From: Streptomyces sp. SCSIO 75703
Lineage (GTDB): Bacteria; Actinomycetota; Actinomycetes; Streptomycetales; Streptomycetaceae
Length of the DNA: 64,000 nt
Direction of reading: 5' to 3'
Assembly (NCBI RefSeq): GCF_036607905.1
Contig: NZ_CP144555.1
Span: 5,084,001-5,148,000 of the forward strand
Shown here: positions 17,436 through 25,937 of the stretch, piece by piece
Numbering within the stretch: the stretch's first letter is position 1
Layout of the letters: each line of letters begins with the position of its first letter
Notes under the pieces: generated by a model
Databases searched by the model: none
Told to the model about the DNA's origin: nothing
The model's input: only the letters and a program-made list of their open reading frames with translations
Translations under genes and position numbers: made by a program

Positions 17436-17469
17436 AGTAAGTCTGCACTTAGTAAGTAAGTCCGCACTC
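17436..17469. repeat. paired 14-bp motif upstream of bfr
   Basis: AGTAAGTCTGCACT at 17436-17449 and AGTAAGTCCGCACT at 17455-17468 are near-identical direct repeats set 19 bp apart, and each contains a partial palindrome AAGTCnGCACTT. They lie about 70-105 bp before the bfr start and 80 bp before the divergent oxidoreductase start, so they look like an operator for one or both genes. Confidence 0.5.
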
Positions 17470-17547
17470 GGTCGGTGTTGGGTTGATTTGCCCGAAAGTA
17501 GGACGGTCGGGTCGGGGGCATCGGTCCCGGTCTGTCAGGATGGAGGC

Positions 17548-18195
17548 ATGGGTCAGCCGGTGGGACACGAAACGGGAGAAGGCGGTACGCAAGGAGCACC
17601 GGCGTTCGAGCTTCCCCCCGGTCAGCGCCTCCAGCGCGGCTGGCCGGTCACGCACTACGGGCCGGTGCCCAAGTTCCGCCCGGAGCGCTGGGACTTCCGG
17701 GTCTTCGGCGCCACCGCCGACGGCGGCAAGCACCGCTGGACCCACGAGGAGTTCACCGCGCTGCCCTACACCACGGTCGTGGCCGACCTGCACTGCGTCA
17801 CGAAGTTCAGCATGCTCGGCTCCGAGTGGGGCGGCGTGCCCGCCCGCACGGTCCTCGACCTCGCCCCGCCCGCCCCCGGCGTCACCCACGTGATGGTCTG
17901 GGCCGAGTACGGCTACAGCGCCAACCTGCGGCTGGGCGACTTCACCGACGAGAGCACCCTCTTCGCCACCCACAAGGACGGCGAGCTGCTCACCGCCGAG
18001 CACGGCTTCCCGCTCCGGCTGGTCGTCCCGCACCTGTACGCCTGGAAGGGCCCGAAATGGGTGCGCGGCGTCGAGTACATGGTCGCCGACCGGCGCGGCT
18101 TCTGGGAGGAGCGCGGCTACCACAACATCGGCGACCCCTGGAAGGAACAGCGCTACACCTACCAGGAGGAGCCCGGGGACGGCCCCGAGCTGTGA
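17548..18195 (+). CDS. molybdopterin-dependent oxidoreductase (sulfite-oxidase fold)
   Basis: A 215-residue single-domain protein with the sulfite oxidase/YedY (MsrP) molybdopterin-binding fold. Cys83 in DLHCVTKFS is the expected molybdenum ligand; GYSANLRLGD and LRLVVPHLYAWKGPKWV are typical cofactor-contact stretches. It lacks the dimerisation domain of true sulfite oxidase and has no twin-arginine signal, so it is probably a cytosolic reductase or oxidase of unknown substrate. GGAGG lies unusually close (1 nt) to the ATG. Divergent from bfr. Confidence 0.85.
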   Translation: MGQPVGHETGEGGTQGAPAFELPPGQRLQRGWPVTHYGPVPKFRPERWDFRVFGATADGGKHRWTHEEFTALPYTTVVADLHCVTKFSMLGSEWGGVPARTVLDLAPPAPGVTHVMVWAEYGYSANLRLGDFTDESTLFATHKDGELLTAEHGFPLRLVVPHLYAWKGPKWVRGVEYMVADRRGFWEERGYHNIGDPWKEQRYTYQEEPGDGPEL

Positions 18196-18234
18196 CGGCC
18201 CGGGGCCGGCCGGAGACGACCGGCCCGGTCCCGG

Positions 18235-19113
18235 TCAGCCGTCGCGGAGCTTCTTCAGCCGCTCCACGTCCGCCGCGTGCCCCTGCGGCCCGCCCGGCGT
18301 CTCGATGACCAGCGGCACGCCCTCGGTCGCCGGGTGGGTCATCAGCGCCCGGAACGGCTCCTCGCCGATGTGCCCGGCGCCGATGTTCTCGTGCCGGTCC
18401 TTGCGGGCGCCCGCGACGTCCTTGGAGTCGTTGGCGTGGATCAGCCGCAGCCGCCCCTCGCCCACCGTCCCCACCAGCTCGTCGAGGGTGCGGTGCATCC
18501 CGTCGGGTCCGGCCAGATCGTGCCCCGCCGCGAAGATGTGGCAGGTGTCCAGGCAGACGCCCAGCCTCGGGTGGGCGTCCAGCGCCTCGAAGTACGGGCC
18601 GAAGTCCCCGGCCCGTGAGCACAGGGAAGCGCCCTGCCCGGCGGTCGACTCCAGCAGCAGGTACGGATCGTCCTCGTGGGTCAGCTCGTCCAGCAGCGGC
18701 AGCAGCCGTTCGCGCACCTGGCGCAGCGCCACCGCACGCTCCCGGCCGCCGGTCGCGCTGCCGGTGTGCACGACCACGCCGAGCGCCCCGATGGCCCGCC
18801 CGCGCCGCAGCGAGTGCCGCAGCGACTCCACCGACCGCTCCACCGTCGCCTCGGTGTGCGACCCGAAGTTGATCAGGTACGGGGCGTGCACGTAGACCGG
18901 GATCGACGCCTCGGCGCAGGCGGCGCGGAACGCCTCGTCCTGCGCCGGGTCGCCGGCCGGTGTGGCCCAGCCGCGCGGGTTGGCGACGAAGACCTGCACG
19001 GCCTCCGCCTTCAGCTCGCGGGCGGCGGACAGCCCGGTGGAGTGCAGGCCGCCGGCGACGGGGACGTGGGAGCCGACGGGGTTGCGGGAGGCGGCGGACC
19101 GGAGACTGTTCAC
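18235..19113 (-). CDS. nfo: deoxyribonuclease IV (AP endonuclease, Nfo type)
   Basis: Zinc-dependent endonuclease that cuts DNA 5' of abasic sites in base excision repair. The 292-residue TIM-barrel shows the metal-binding series VYVHAPYLINF, GVVVHTGSATG, LLLESTAGQG, CLDTCHIFAAGHD, LIHANDSK and, near the end, PLVIETPGG. Starts with GTG at 19113 and only a weak ribosome site. It lies between convergent and tandem genes with no clear operon link; a 45-bp gap separates it from the kinase gene end upstream. Confidence 0.9.
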   Translation of the reverse strand: MNSLRSAASRNPVGSHVPVAGGLHSTGLSAARELKAEAVQVFVANPRGWATPAGDPAQDEAFRAACAEASIPVYVHAPYLINFGSHTEATVERSVESLRHSLRRGRAIGALGVVVHTGSATGGRERAVALRQVRERLLPLLDELTHEDDPYLLLESTAGQGASLCSRAGDFGPYFEALDAHPRLGVCLDTCHIFAAGHDLAGPDGMHRTLDELVGTVGEGRLRLIHANDSKDVAGARKDRHENIGAGHIGEEPFRALMTHPATEGVPLVIETPGGPQGHAADVERLKKLRDG

Positions 19114-19158
19114 GTCCCCAGGGTGTCATGCCCCCGGCGGAGGCCGGGGCCGGCGGGG

Positions 19159-21093
19159 TCAGCGGATGCGGAGGGTGATCGTCGACCCCTTGGGCGCGGT
19201 GTCGCCGCCGGACACGGACTGCTCCCTCACCCTGTCGCCGAAGAGCCCGAGCAGGCCGCGGTCCTCCTTCACGCCGAAACCGGCCTTCTGAAGGGTCTGC
19301 CGGGCGTCGGCCACGCTCTCGCCGACCACGTCCGGCACCTCGACCATCTCCGGGCCCTTGGACACCGTCAGCGTCACCGTGTCGCCCTCGGCGGCCCGGC
19401 TGCCCGGGGCCGGGGTCTGCCGGGCGACCTGGCCCTTGTCGTACTCGGAGGTGACCTGCTCGGGGGCGACCTCGACGGTGAGACCGGCCTCGGTCAGTTC
19501 CGCCCGCGCGTCCTGGAGGTCCTCGCCGGCGACGTCCGGCACCTCGACCGGGCGGCCCTTGCTGAGCACCAGGGCGACGGCGGAGCCGCCGCGCACCTCG
19601 GTGCCCGCGGCCGGGCTGGTGGACACCACGAAGCCGCTCGGCACCTCGTCGCTGAACTCCCGGGTCACCATCCCCGGCTCCAGCCCCTCGTCCTGGAGCA
19701 GGGCGCGGGCCCGGTCCTCCCGGTAGCCCGCCACGTCCGGCAGCTTCACCTTCCGGGGGCCGTCGGAGAGCGTGAACGACACCGCGTCGCCCTTGCGGAT
19801 ACGGGCGCCCGCCGCGGGATCGGTGCTGATGACGGCGCCCCGCTCGACGGTGTCGCTGTGGGCGTGCCGGACCGTGCCGGTCCCCAGGCCGGACCGCTCC
19901 AGCCGCTCCCGGGCCTGCGCCTCCGTCTTGGACAGCAGCGGCGGCACCTTGGTGAACTGGCCGGAGTTGACGTACCAGACGCCCACGCCGAGGCCGAGCA
20001 CCAGCAGCACGGCCGCGACGATCGCCAGCGGCCCGCGCGCCAGGCCCGCCGGTCCGCGGCGCGGCGGCACCGGCGGCCCGGCCAGCCGGCTGGTGCGGTG
20101 CACCCCGTCCGCCGGGAGGGAGTCGTCGTCCTCGTTCACCGGCAGCGGGCGGGGCACGGCCAGGGACCGGGGGATCACGCTGGTGCGGTCCTCGGCGTTG
20201 TCGTGCTCGGCGCTCAGCGCCTGCGGCGGCAGCGCGTCCAGTTGCTCCGCGCTCAGCGCCGCGTGCGCCTCGCGGGTCCGCGCCAGCAGCGCCACCGCGT
20301 CGGCGGGGCGGATCCCCGGGGTGCGCGCCGTGGCCCCGGCGACCAGTTCGTCCAGCTCGTACGGCAGTCCCGGCACGGCGGCGGAGGGCGGCGGCACGTC
20401 CTCGTGCAGGTGCTTGTAGAGCACCTGGGCGGCGGAGTCGCCCTCGTGCGGCTTGCCGCCGGTCAGCATCTCGTAGAGGACGACCCCGCACGCGTACACG
20501 TCGACGCGGGGGTCGGCGGTGCCGTGCTCGATCTGCTCGGGCGCCAGGTAGGAGACGGTGCCGAGGACGGCGCCGGTCGTGCTGGTCACCGTGTTCACGG
20601 CCCGCACCAGACCGAAGTCGGCGACCTTGACCCGGCCGTCGTCCCCTATGAGCACGTTCTCCGGCTTCATGTCCCGGTGCACGAACCCGGCCCGGTGCGC
20701 GGCGCCGAGCGCGGCCAGCACCGGTTCCAGGATGCCGAAGGCCGCCCGGGGCTGGAGCGCCCCGCGCTCGCGCAGCACGTCGCGCAGGGTGCAGCCGGAG
20801 ACGTACTCCATCGCCAGGTAGACGTAGGCCCCCTGGGCGCCCTGGTCGAAGACCTGGACGACGTTGGGGTGGTCGAGCCGGGCCGCCGACTTGGCCTCCC
20901 GGATGAAGCGCTCGACGAATGTCGCGTCGGTGGCGAGGCCCGGGTGCATCACCTTCAGCGCGAGCACGCGGTCGAGGCGGGTGTCCACGGCCCGGTAGAC
21001 CGTGGCCATCCCGCCGACCGCGATCCGCGCCTCCACGCGGTACCGGCCGTCGAGCACCTGCCCGACCAGAGGGTCCTGAAGGGTCGTGTCCAC
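19159..21093 (-). CDS. PASTA-domain Ser/Thr protein kinase (PknL-like)
   Basis: A 644-residue membrane kinase. The kinase domain (about 18-275) has the Gly-rich loop VGGMATVY, Lys47, catalytic Asp141 (HRDMKPEN), DFG 159-161, a Thr/Ser-rich activation loop and APEQ. A Pro-rich juxtamembrane linker, one helix (about 355-375), and four extracellular PASTA repeats (380-644) follow. PASTA domains bind peptidoglycan fragments or lipid II. The neighbours Rv2175c-like gene and aroH mirror the M. tuberculosis pknL locus, so this is probably the PknL orthologue with PASTA repeats kept. The GTG start is placed by domain fit; it appears leaderless. Confidence 0.93.
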   Translation of the reverse strand: MDTTLQDPLVGQVLDGRYRVEARIAVGGMATVYRAVDTRLDRVLALKVMHPGLATDATFVERFIREAKSAARLDHPNVVQVFDQGAQGAYVYLAMEYVSGCTLRDVLRERGALQPRAAFGILEPVLAALGAAHRAGFVHRDMKPENVLIGDDGRVKVADFGLVRAVNTVTSTTGAVLGTVSYLAPEQIEHGTADPRVDVYACGVVLYEMLTGGKPHEGDSAAQVLYKHLHEDVPPPSAAVPGLPYELDELVAGATARTPGIRPADAVALLARTREAHAALSAEQLDALPPQALSAEHDNAEDRTSVIPRSLAVPRPLPVNEDDDSLPADGVHRTSRLAGPPVPPRRGPAGLARGPLAIVAAVLLVLGLGVGVWYVNSGQFTKVPPLLSKTEAQARERLERSGLGTGTVRHAHSDTVERGAVISTDPAAGARIRKGDAVSFTLSDGPRKVKLPDVAGYREDRARALLQDEGLEPGMVTREFSDEVPSGFVVSTSPAAGTEVRGGSAVALVLSKGRPVEVPDVAGEDLQDARAELTEAGLTVEVAPEQVTSEYDKGQVARQTPAPGSRAAEGDTVTLTVSKGPEMVEVPDVVGESVADARQTLQKAGFGVKEDRGLLGLFGDRVREQSVSGGDTAPKGSTITLRIR

Positions 21094-21100
21094 GCAGGCG

Positions 21101-21106
21101 AGTGTA
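21101..21106 (-). promoter_or_regulatory. kinase -10 element
   Basis: TACACT on the minus strand, seven bases before the GTG of the PASTA kinase. No ribosome site follows, so the transcript probably begins at or next to the start codon. Confidence 0.4.
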
Positions 21107-21287
21107 CGAGCCGGAACGGACACCCGGCCGCCTCGCCCACGACCGGAACCCCCCTGAAGCCCACCTGTGACACACCCGGCCACCGGGGCCGGCCGCCGAC
21201 GGCGCCCGGCCCGCGCGGCGCTCGCGTCCCGCCCGCGGTGCGCGGCCGGGGCCCGGCGGGGCCCCGCGCGGTGCGGGTGACGCCGGG

Positions 21288-22085
21288 CTACCGGAAGGCG
21301 GGCCGCTCCGGGTCCAGCTCCGCGAGGCCCCCGGCGGGCGACGACGCCTCGGCGAACCGCCGCCGGGGGATGCGCCCCGCCCGCCGCGCCAGCCGCCCGG
21401 CCTCCACCGCCGCCCGCATCGCGGACGCCATCAGCACCGGCTCCTGCGCCCGCGTCACCGCCGAGGCGAGCATCACACCCGCGCACCCCAGCTCCATCGC
21501 CAGCGCCGCGTCCGACGCCGTACCGGCGCCCGCGTCCAGGATCACCGGCACCCCGGCCCGCTCCACGATCAGCTCGAAGTTGTGCGGGTTGCGGATGCCG
21601 AGCCCGGAGCCGATCGGCGAGCCCAGCGGCATGACCGCCGCGCAGCCCACCTCCTCCAGCCGCCGCGCCAGCACCGGGTCGTCGTTGGTGTACGGCAGCA
21701 CCGTGAACCCGTCGTCGACCAGCGTCTCGGCCGCCTCCAGCAGCTCGACCGGGTCCGGCAGCAGGGTCCGTTCGTCGGCGATGACCTCCAGCTTGACCAG
21801 GTCCGTGCCGAGCGCCTCCCGGGCCAGGCGCGCGGTGAGCACCGCCTCCCCGGCCGTGAAGCAGCCGGCCGTGTTCGGGAGCACCCGGATGCCCAGCCGC
21901 TCCAGCACCGACAGCACCGACCCGTGCACGGACGGGTCCACCCGGCGCATCGCCACCGTGGTCAGCTCGGTGCCGGAGGCGACCAGCGAGCGTTCCAGCA
22001 CGTCCAGGCTGGGGGCCCCGCCGGTGCCCATGATCAGCCGGGAGGTGAACGTCGTACCGCCGAGGACGAAGGGGTCGTCGGCCAT
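21288..22085 (-). CDS. thiG: thiazole synthase
   Basis: Forms the thiamine thiazole ring from deoxyxylulose phosphate, dehydroglycine and ThiS-thiocarboxylate. The 265-residue TIM barrel carries Lys98 (DLVKLEVIAD) as the Schiff-base lysine, and GSGLGIRNP plus VPVILDAGAGTASDAA as phosphate/substrate loops. The ATG comes 2 bp after the thiS stop, so it is the last gene of thiO-thiS-thiG. The final ~20 residues beyond RRAGRIPRR are a non-conserved extension. Confidence 0.96.
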   Translation of the reverse strand: MADDPFVLGGTTFTSRLIMGTGGAPSLDVLERSLVASGTELTTVAMRRVDPSVHGSVLSVLERLGIRVLPNTAGCFTAGEAVLTARLAREALGTDLVKLEVIADERTLLPDPVELLEAAETLVDDGFTVLPYTNDDPVLARRLEEVGCAAVMPLGSPIGSGLGIRNPHNFELIVERAGVPVILDAGAGTASDAALAMELGCAGVMLASAVTRAQEPVLMASAMRAAVEAGRLARRAGRIPRRRFAEASSPAGGLAELDPERPAFR

Positions 22086-22087
22086 GG

Positions 22088-22300
22088 TCAGCCTCCCTGC
22101 ACGGCGGTGAGGACCTCGACCCGGTCGCCCTCGGCGAGGGCGGTGGCGGACCAGCGGGCGCGCGGGACGACGGTCTCGTTGACGGCGGCGGCCACGCCCG
22201 AGGGCGCCGCGGTGAGGCTGCTCACCAGCGTGTCCAGGGCGGTGCCGGGAGCCACCTCGCGCGGCTCCCCGTTGACGCGGATCGTGACGTCGGTGCTCAT
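22088..22300 (-). CDS. thiS: sulfur carrier protein ThiS
   Basis: A 70-residue ubiquitin-fold sulfur carrier. Its C-terminal Gly-Gly is adenylated and converted to a thiocarboxylate that gives sulfur to ThiG. The start ATG overlaps the thiO stop by 4 bp (ATGA) and the stop is 2 bp from thiG, so the three genes are translationally coupled. No thiF is adjacent, so the activating enzyme must be encoded elsewhere. Confidence 0.95.
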   Translation of the reverse strand: MSTDVTIRVNGEPREVAPGTALDTLVSSLTAAPSGVAAAVNETVVPRARWSATALAEGDRVEVLTAVQGG

Positions 22301-23481
22301 ACGGGCTGCTCCGTGGGTGCGGGGACGGCGGCGCCGAAGCGCCGGGGGGTGAAGGGACGTGCGACGGCGGGCGGCTCCCCGCCGGTGAGGATCTCGGCCA
22401 TCACGTCGCCGGTGACGGGGGTCAGCAGGACGCCGTTGCGGTGGTGCCCGGTGGCCAGCAGCAGTCCCGGCAGCGCGGTGGCGCCGAGCAGCGGGGCGTT
22501 GTCGGGGGAGCCGGGGCGCAGGCCCGCCAGGGTCTCGGCCAGCGGCAGCTCCGTGATGCCCGGCACCAGCTCGTGGGCGTCGCGCAGCAGCTCGTAGACC
22601 CCGCCCGCGGTGACCGTCGTGTCCCAGCCCAGCTCCTCGCTGGTGGCGCCGACGACCAGCTCGCCGTTCTCCCGGGGCACCAGGTAGAGCGGGTTGCCGC
22701 GGACCACCGCGCGCACCGTGCGCCCGAGCAGCGGCCCGTGCGCCGACGGCATCGCCAGCCGCAGCACCTGGCCCTTGACCGGCCGCACCGGCGCACGCAC
22801 CTCCTCGGGCACGCCCGCGAGCCGGCCGCTGAGACTGCCCGCGGCGAGCACCACCCGCCCGGCCGCCGGTTCCGTGCCGCCGGCCGTGACGACCCCCGTG
22901 GCCCGGTCCCCGGCGATGGTGAGCCGGACGGCCTCGTCGCGGTGGAAGACCACGCCCGCCCGTTCGCAGGCGACGACCAGCGCGCGGGCCAGCCGCCGGG
23001 GGTCGATCTGGTGGTCGCCTTCCACCCAGAGCCCCCCGCGCACGCCGGGCGCGAGCATCGGCTCCAGGCGCCGGCACTCCCGCCCTGGCAGCCAGGTGGA
23101 CGCCAGCCCGCAGCGCTCCTGGAAGGCGTGCAGTTCCCGCAGGTGGGCGCGGTCGTCGGCGTCCAGGGCGACGGCCAGGGTGCCGCAGCGGCGGTAGCCG
23201 AGGTCGTGCCCGGTGGCCTCGGACAGCTCGGCGGCGAAGTCCGGGTACCGCTCGGCCGAGGCGAGGCCGAGCGCGAGCAGCGCCTGCTCGCCGTAGTGCA
23301 GTTCGGTGACGGGGGCGAGCATCCCGGCGGCCACCCGGGCGGCCCCGCCGCCCGGCGCGGGGTCCACGACGGCGGTGGCGAGCCCGCGCCGCGCGGCCCG
23401 CCAGGCCGTGACCAGCCCGATGATCCCGCCCCCGACGACGAGGACGTCCGAGGTGGACGGGGACGACGGTGGAGACGACAT
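22297..23481 (-). CDS. thiO: glycine oxidase
   Basis: FAD enzyme that oxidises glycine to the imine (dehydroglycine) used by ThiG, the oxygen-dependent route used by aerobes instead of ThiH. The 394-residue protein begins with a Ser-rich stretch, then the dinucleotide motif VVGGGIIG (15-22), and ends with the family segments GLRPGSPDNAP and GLLLATGHHRNG. It is the first gene of the thiO-S-G operon; its ribosome site GGGAGGGG is part of the TPP riboswitch's closing stem. Confidence 0.94.
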   Translation of the reverse strand: MSSPPSSPSTSDVLVVGGGIIGLVTAWRAARRGLATAVVDPAPGGGAARVAAGMLAPVTELHYGEQALLALGLASAERYPDFAAELSEATGHDLGYRRCGTLAVALDADDRAHLRELHAFQERCGLASTWLPGRECRRLEPMLAPGVRGGLWVEGDHQIDPRRLARALVVACERAGVVFHRDEAVRLTIAGDRATGVVTAGGTEPAAGRVVLAAGSLSGRLAGVPEEVRAPVRPVKGQVLRLAMPSAHGPLLGRTVRAVVRGNPLYLVPRENGELVVGATSEELGWDTTVTAGGVYELLRDAHELVPGITELPLAETLAGLRPGSPDNAPLLGATALPGLLLATGHHRNGVLLTPVTGDVMAEILTGGEPPAVARPFTPRRFGAAVPAPTEQPV

Positions 23482-23487
23482 GGGCGT

Positions 23488-23582
23488 CCAGCCCCTCCCT
23501 TCGCCGGCATGATCCGGATCAGGTTCGTACGGTCGGAGGCCGCAAGCCTCCCTCTCAGCCCGGTGCGTCCGGGCTCCCGCGT
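23488..23582 (-). promoter_or_regulatory. TPP riboswitch (THI element)
   Basis: On the minus strand, the conserved thiamine-pyrophosphate aptamer blocks appear in order: GGGCTGAGAGG, GAACCTGATCCGGATCATGCCGGCG and AAGGGAGG. The outer stem can form between AGCCC (23575-23571) and GGGCT (23494-23490). The thiO ribosome site GGGAGGGG sits in that closing region, so ligand binding would directly hide it, giving translational repression of thiO-S-G when TPP is plentiful. Confidence 0.95.
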
Positions 23583-23598
23583 GTGCCTTACGTTGGCC

Positions 23599-23604
23599 AC
23601 CCTA
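23599..23604 (-). promoter_or_regulatory. thiO operon -10 element
   Basis: TAGGGT on the minus strand, about 15-20 bp before the first base of the TPP aptamer, so transcription would begin just ahead of the riboswitch. No good -35 seen. Confidence 0.4.
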
Positions 23605-23641
23605 GCCCGATGCCGTCCGTCCCAGTAAGGGAGCCTTCCGC

Positions 23642-24031
23642 GTGAACCGTCCCCCCGCCCCCGGCCCGGCCGCCCCCGCCCGACCGGCCCCGCCGTCCCT
23701 GGACGGCCGTGTCCTCGCCCCGGTCGCCGACCAGTCGGCCGGCCAGGTGGGCACCCGCACCCGGTTCGCCTACCACGAGCGGGACGGCGTCGTGTGGGCC
23801 GAGTACGAGGGCGGCGACGTCGTCCACGGGCGGCTGGTCGGCACCCGCGACGGCGACCGGCTCGACTTCCGGTACGTGCAGCTCCGCACCGACGGGACCA
23901 CCGCCTCGGGCCACTGCCTGGCCACCGTCGTGGCACTGCCCGACGGGCGCCTGCGCCTGGAGGAGGACTGGGAGTGGGAGTCGGCCCCCGGCCGCGGCAC
24001 CAGCGCGGTGGAGGAGGTCCGGGACGGGTAG
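23642..24031 (+). CDS. small beta-rich conserved protein
   Basis: A 129-residue protein I cannot name with certainty. After a Pro/Ala-rich N-terminus of ~20 residues, residues 25-120 predict a series of beta strands with regularly spaced aromatic and acidic residues (FAYHERDGVVWAEYEGGDVVHG). Actinobacterial homologues of this type are sometimes annotated as n-acetylglutamate synthase-like, on little evidence. The GTG at 23642 has AGGGAG about 9 nt upstream. Divergent from the thiO operon; 75 bp separates it from the following flavoprotein. Confidence 0.65.
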   Translation: MNRPPAPGPAAPARPAPPSLDGRVLAPVADQSAGQVGTRTRFAYHERDGVVWAEYEGGDVVHGRLVGTRDGDRLDFRYVQLRTDGTTASGHCLATVVALPDGRLRLEEDWEWESAPGRGTSAVEEVRDG

Positions 24032-24106
24032 CGGCACCGGCCCCTCCCGCCCGCCGACGGCACGTCAGGTGCCGGGGGTGACACGCCGGGTGTCTATGGT
24101 GAACGG

Positions 24107-25348
24107 GTGAGCGAGCAGACACGGGAACCGGGACGGGACACGGGAGCCGGCGTGGTCGTCGTCGGCGCGGGCATGGCGGGCGTGCAGACCGCCGTCGCGC
24201 TGCGCGAGGAGGGCTACCGGGGCACCGTCACCCTCATCGGCGCCGAGACCCACCGGCCCTACGACCGCCCCCCGCTCTCCAAGGCCGTGCTGCTCGGCAC
24301 CGCCGAGGGCTCCGCCTTCGACATCGACTTCGACTCGCTCGGCGTCACCCTGCGGCTCGGCCACGAGGCGCTCGGCCTGCGCCCCGGCGACCACGTCCTG
24401 GACACCACCGAGGGGCCCGTGCCCTACGACGCCCTCGTCCTCGCCACCGGCGCCGAACCGCTGCGGCTGCCCGGCGCCGGGGACGCGCCCGGCGTCCACC
24501 TGCTGCGCACCCTCGACGACGCCGCCCGGCTCCGCCCCGTCCTCGAACGGCAGCACGACGTCGTCGTCGTCGGCGCCGGCTGGATCGGCGCCGAGTTCGC
24601 CACCGCCGCCCGCGAGGCGGGGTGCGAGGTGACCGTCGTGGAGGCCGCCGACCGGCCGCTCGCGGGCGCGCTGCCCGCCGAGGTCACCGCCCCCATGGCC
24701 GCCTGGTACGCCGACAGCGGCGCCGCCCTGCGCACCCACGCGCGCGTGGCGCGCGTCGAGCCCGGCACGGCCGTCCTGGACGACGGCACCCGCCTGCCGG
24801 CCGGCGCGGTCCTCGTCGGCATCGGCGCCCGGCCCGCCACCGGCTGGCTTGCCGGCTCCGGCATCGCCCTCGGCGCGTACGGCGAGGTCCCGGCCGACGA
24901 GCGGCTGCGCACCACCGCCCCGGACGTCTACGCGGTCGGCGACTGCGCCTCCTTCCCCTCCCGCCGCTACGGCGAGCGGCTGCTCGTGCACCACTGGGAC
25001 AACGCCCTCCAGGGCCCCCGCACGGTCGCCGCGAACATCGTCGCCGCCGGCGCGGGGCGGGCCCCGGCGGTCTACGACCCGGTGCCCTACTTCTGGTCCG
25101 AGCAGTTCGGGCGCTTCGTCCAGTACGCGGGCCACCACCCGGCCGCCGACACCCTGCTGTGGCGCGGCGACCCGGCCGGGCCCGCCTGGACGGTCTGCTG
25201 GCTGCGCGGGGACCGGCTCGTCGCCCTGCTGGCCGTCGGCCGCCCCCGGGACCTCGCCCAGGGCCGCCGCCTGATCGAGGCGGGCACGCCGGTGGACCCG
25301 GTGCTGCTCGCCGACCCGGCCCGGCCGCTGAAGTCCGCGACCGCCTGA
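24107..25348 (+). CDS. ferredoxin reductase-like FAD/NAD(P) oxidoreductase
   Basis: A 413-residue two-dinucleotide-domain flavoprotein of the rhodocoxin/putidaredoxin reductase family, which passes electrons from NAD(P)H to a ferredoxin. The FAD motif VVVVGAGMAG lies near residue 20 and the NAD motif VVVGAGWIGAEF near 150; VYAVGDCA marks the second FAD contact, and the C-terminal third carries the reductase interface domain. No ferredoxin or P450 gene is adjacent, so the partner is unknown. TATGGT (24095-24100) lies 6 nt before the GTG, so the message is probably leaderless. A long terminator follows at once. Confidence 0.9.
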   Translation: MSEQTREPGRDTGAGVVVVGAGMAGVQTAVALREEGYRGTVTLIGAETHRPYDRPPLSKAVLLGTAEGSAFDIDFDSLGVTLRLGHEALGLRPGDHVLDTTEGPVPYDALVLATGAEPLRLPGAGDAPGVHLLRTLDDAARLRPVLERQHDVVVVGAGWIGAEFATAAREAGCEVTVVEAADRPLAGALPAEVTAPMAAWYADSGAALRTHARVARVEPGTAVLDDGTRLPAGAVLVGIGARPATGWLAGSGIALGAYGEVPADERLRTTAPDVYAVGDCASFPSRRYGERLLVHHWDNALQGPRTVAANIVAAGAGRAPAVYDPVPYFWSEQFGRFVQYAGHHPAADTLLWRGDPAGPAWTVCWLRGDRLVALLAVGRPRDLAQGRRLIEAGTPVDPVLLADPARPLKSATA

Positions 25349-25395
25349 CCGGGCGGGTCCGTCCCGGGGGCGCCCCCGGGACGGACCCGCCCGGT
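25348..25395 (+). terminator. 48-bp perfect palindrome terminator
   Basis: Two perfectly complementary 24-nt arms (25348-25371 and 25372-25395) with no unpaired centre, beginning on the last base of the flavoprotein stop codon and followed by TT. It would form a very strong hairpin (effective loop 4 nt). Confidence 0.85.
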
Positions 25396-25401
25396 TTCCG
25401 G

Positions 25402-25424
25402 CTGTCGGTGGCGGATGGCAGGCT
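25402..25424 (+). promoter_or_regulatory. possible damage-type promoter before Rv2175c-like gene
   Basis: CTGTCGGTG, eight bases, then CAGGCT resembles tTGTCRgtg-N8-TAnnnT with one mismatch in each box. The GTG start follows 6 nt later, so a transcript from here would be leaderless. A weak match; listed because two better copies exist in this window. Confidence 0.3.
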
Positions 25425-25430
25425 GGAGGG

Positions 25431-25796
25431 GTGACCGAGATTGACGCGAAGATTGATGCGCTCGTACCCGACTGGCTCACCGTTCCCGACATCGCCGAGC
25501 GGTTCGGCGTCGAGGTGACCCGGGTGCGGCAGCTGATCAAGGAAGGCCAGCTCATCGCCGTACGCCGCGGCGAGAACCGGGCGCTGCACGTCCCGGCGGC
25601 CTTCATCGACGGCGACAAGGTCGTCAAGGGCCTCACCGGCACGCTGACCCTGCTGCGGGACGACGGCTTCACGCCCGAGGAAATGGTGGAGTGGCTCTTC
25701 ACCCCGGACCCCAGCCTGCCCGGTACCCCGGCCCAGGCCCTCGCCGAGAACCGCGGGACGGAGGTGAAGCGCCGCGCCCAGGCGCTCGCCGTCTGA
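25431..25796 (+). CDS. Rv2175c-family DNA-binding protein
   Basis: A 121-residue regulator. Residues about 15-60 form a winged/MerR-like helix-turn-helix (LTVPDIAERFGVEVTRVRQL), followed by a C-terminal helical domain (about 62-121) for dimerisation. In M. tuberculosis the orthologue Rv2175c is phosphorylated by the adjacent kinase PknL, which alters DNA binding. Here the PknL-like kinase is 4.3 kb away, with thiamine genes between, so the functional pair may persist though the genes no longer touch. The GTG start has GGAGG right against it. Confidence 0.88.
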   Translation: MTEIDAKIDALVPDWLTVPDIAERFGVEVTRVRQLIKEGQLIAVRRGENRALHVPAAFIDGDKVVKGLTGTLTLLRDDGFTPEEMVEWLFTPDPSLPGTPAQALAENRGTEVKRRAQALAV

Positions 25797-25937
25797 CCCG
25801 TGGCGCACACCGCCCGACGCCCGGCCCGTGGACCGGCGGGGGAGCACCCCGGCCGGTCCGCGGGCCGTGGCGCGGGCCCGCATCCGCCGCCGCGCCCCGC
25901 GCCGGCCCGTACGACACCCAACCTGGGGGGACCCCGC

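Noticed and set aside
25797..25937. TPP riboswitch before thiE
   Set aside because: The CTGAGA and ACCTGATCNGGATAATGCC blocks are absent; the region is only GC-rich.
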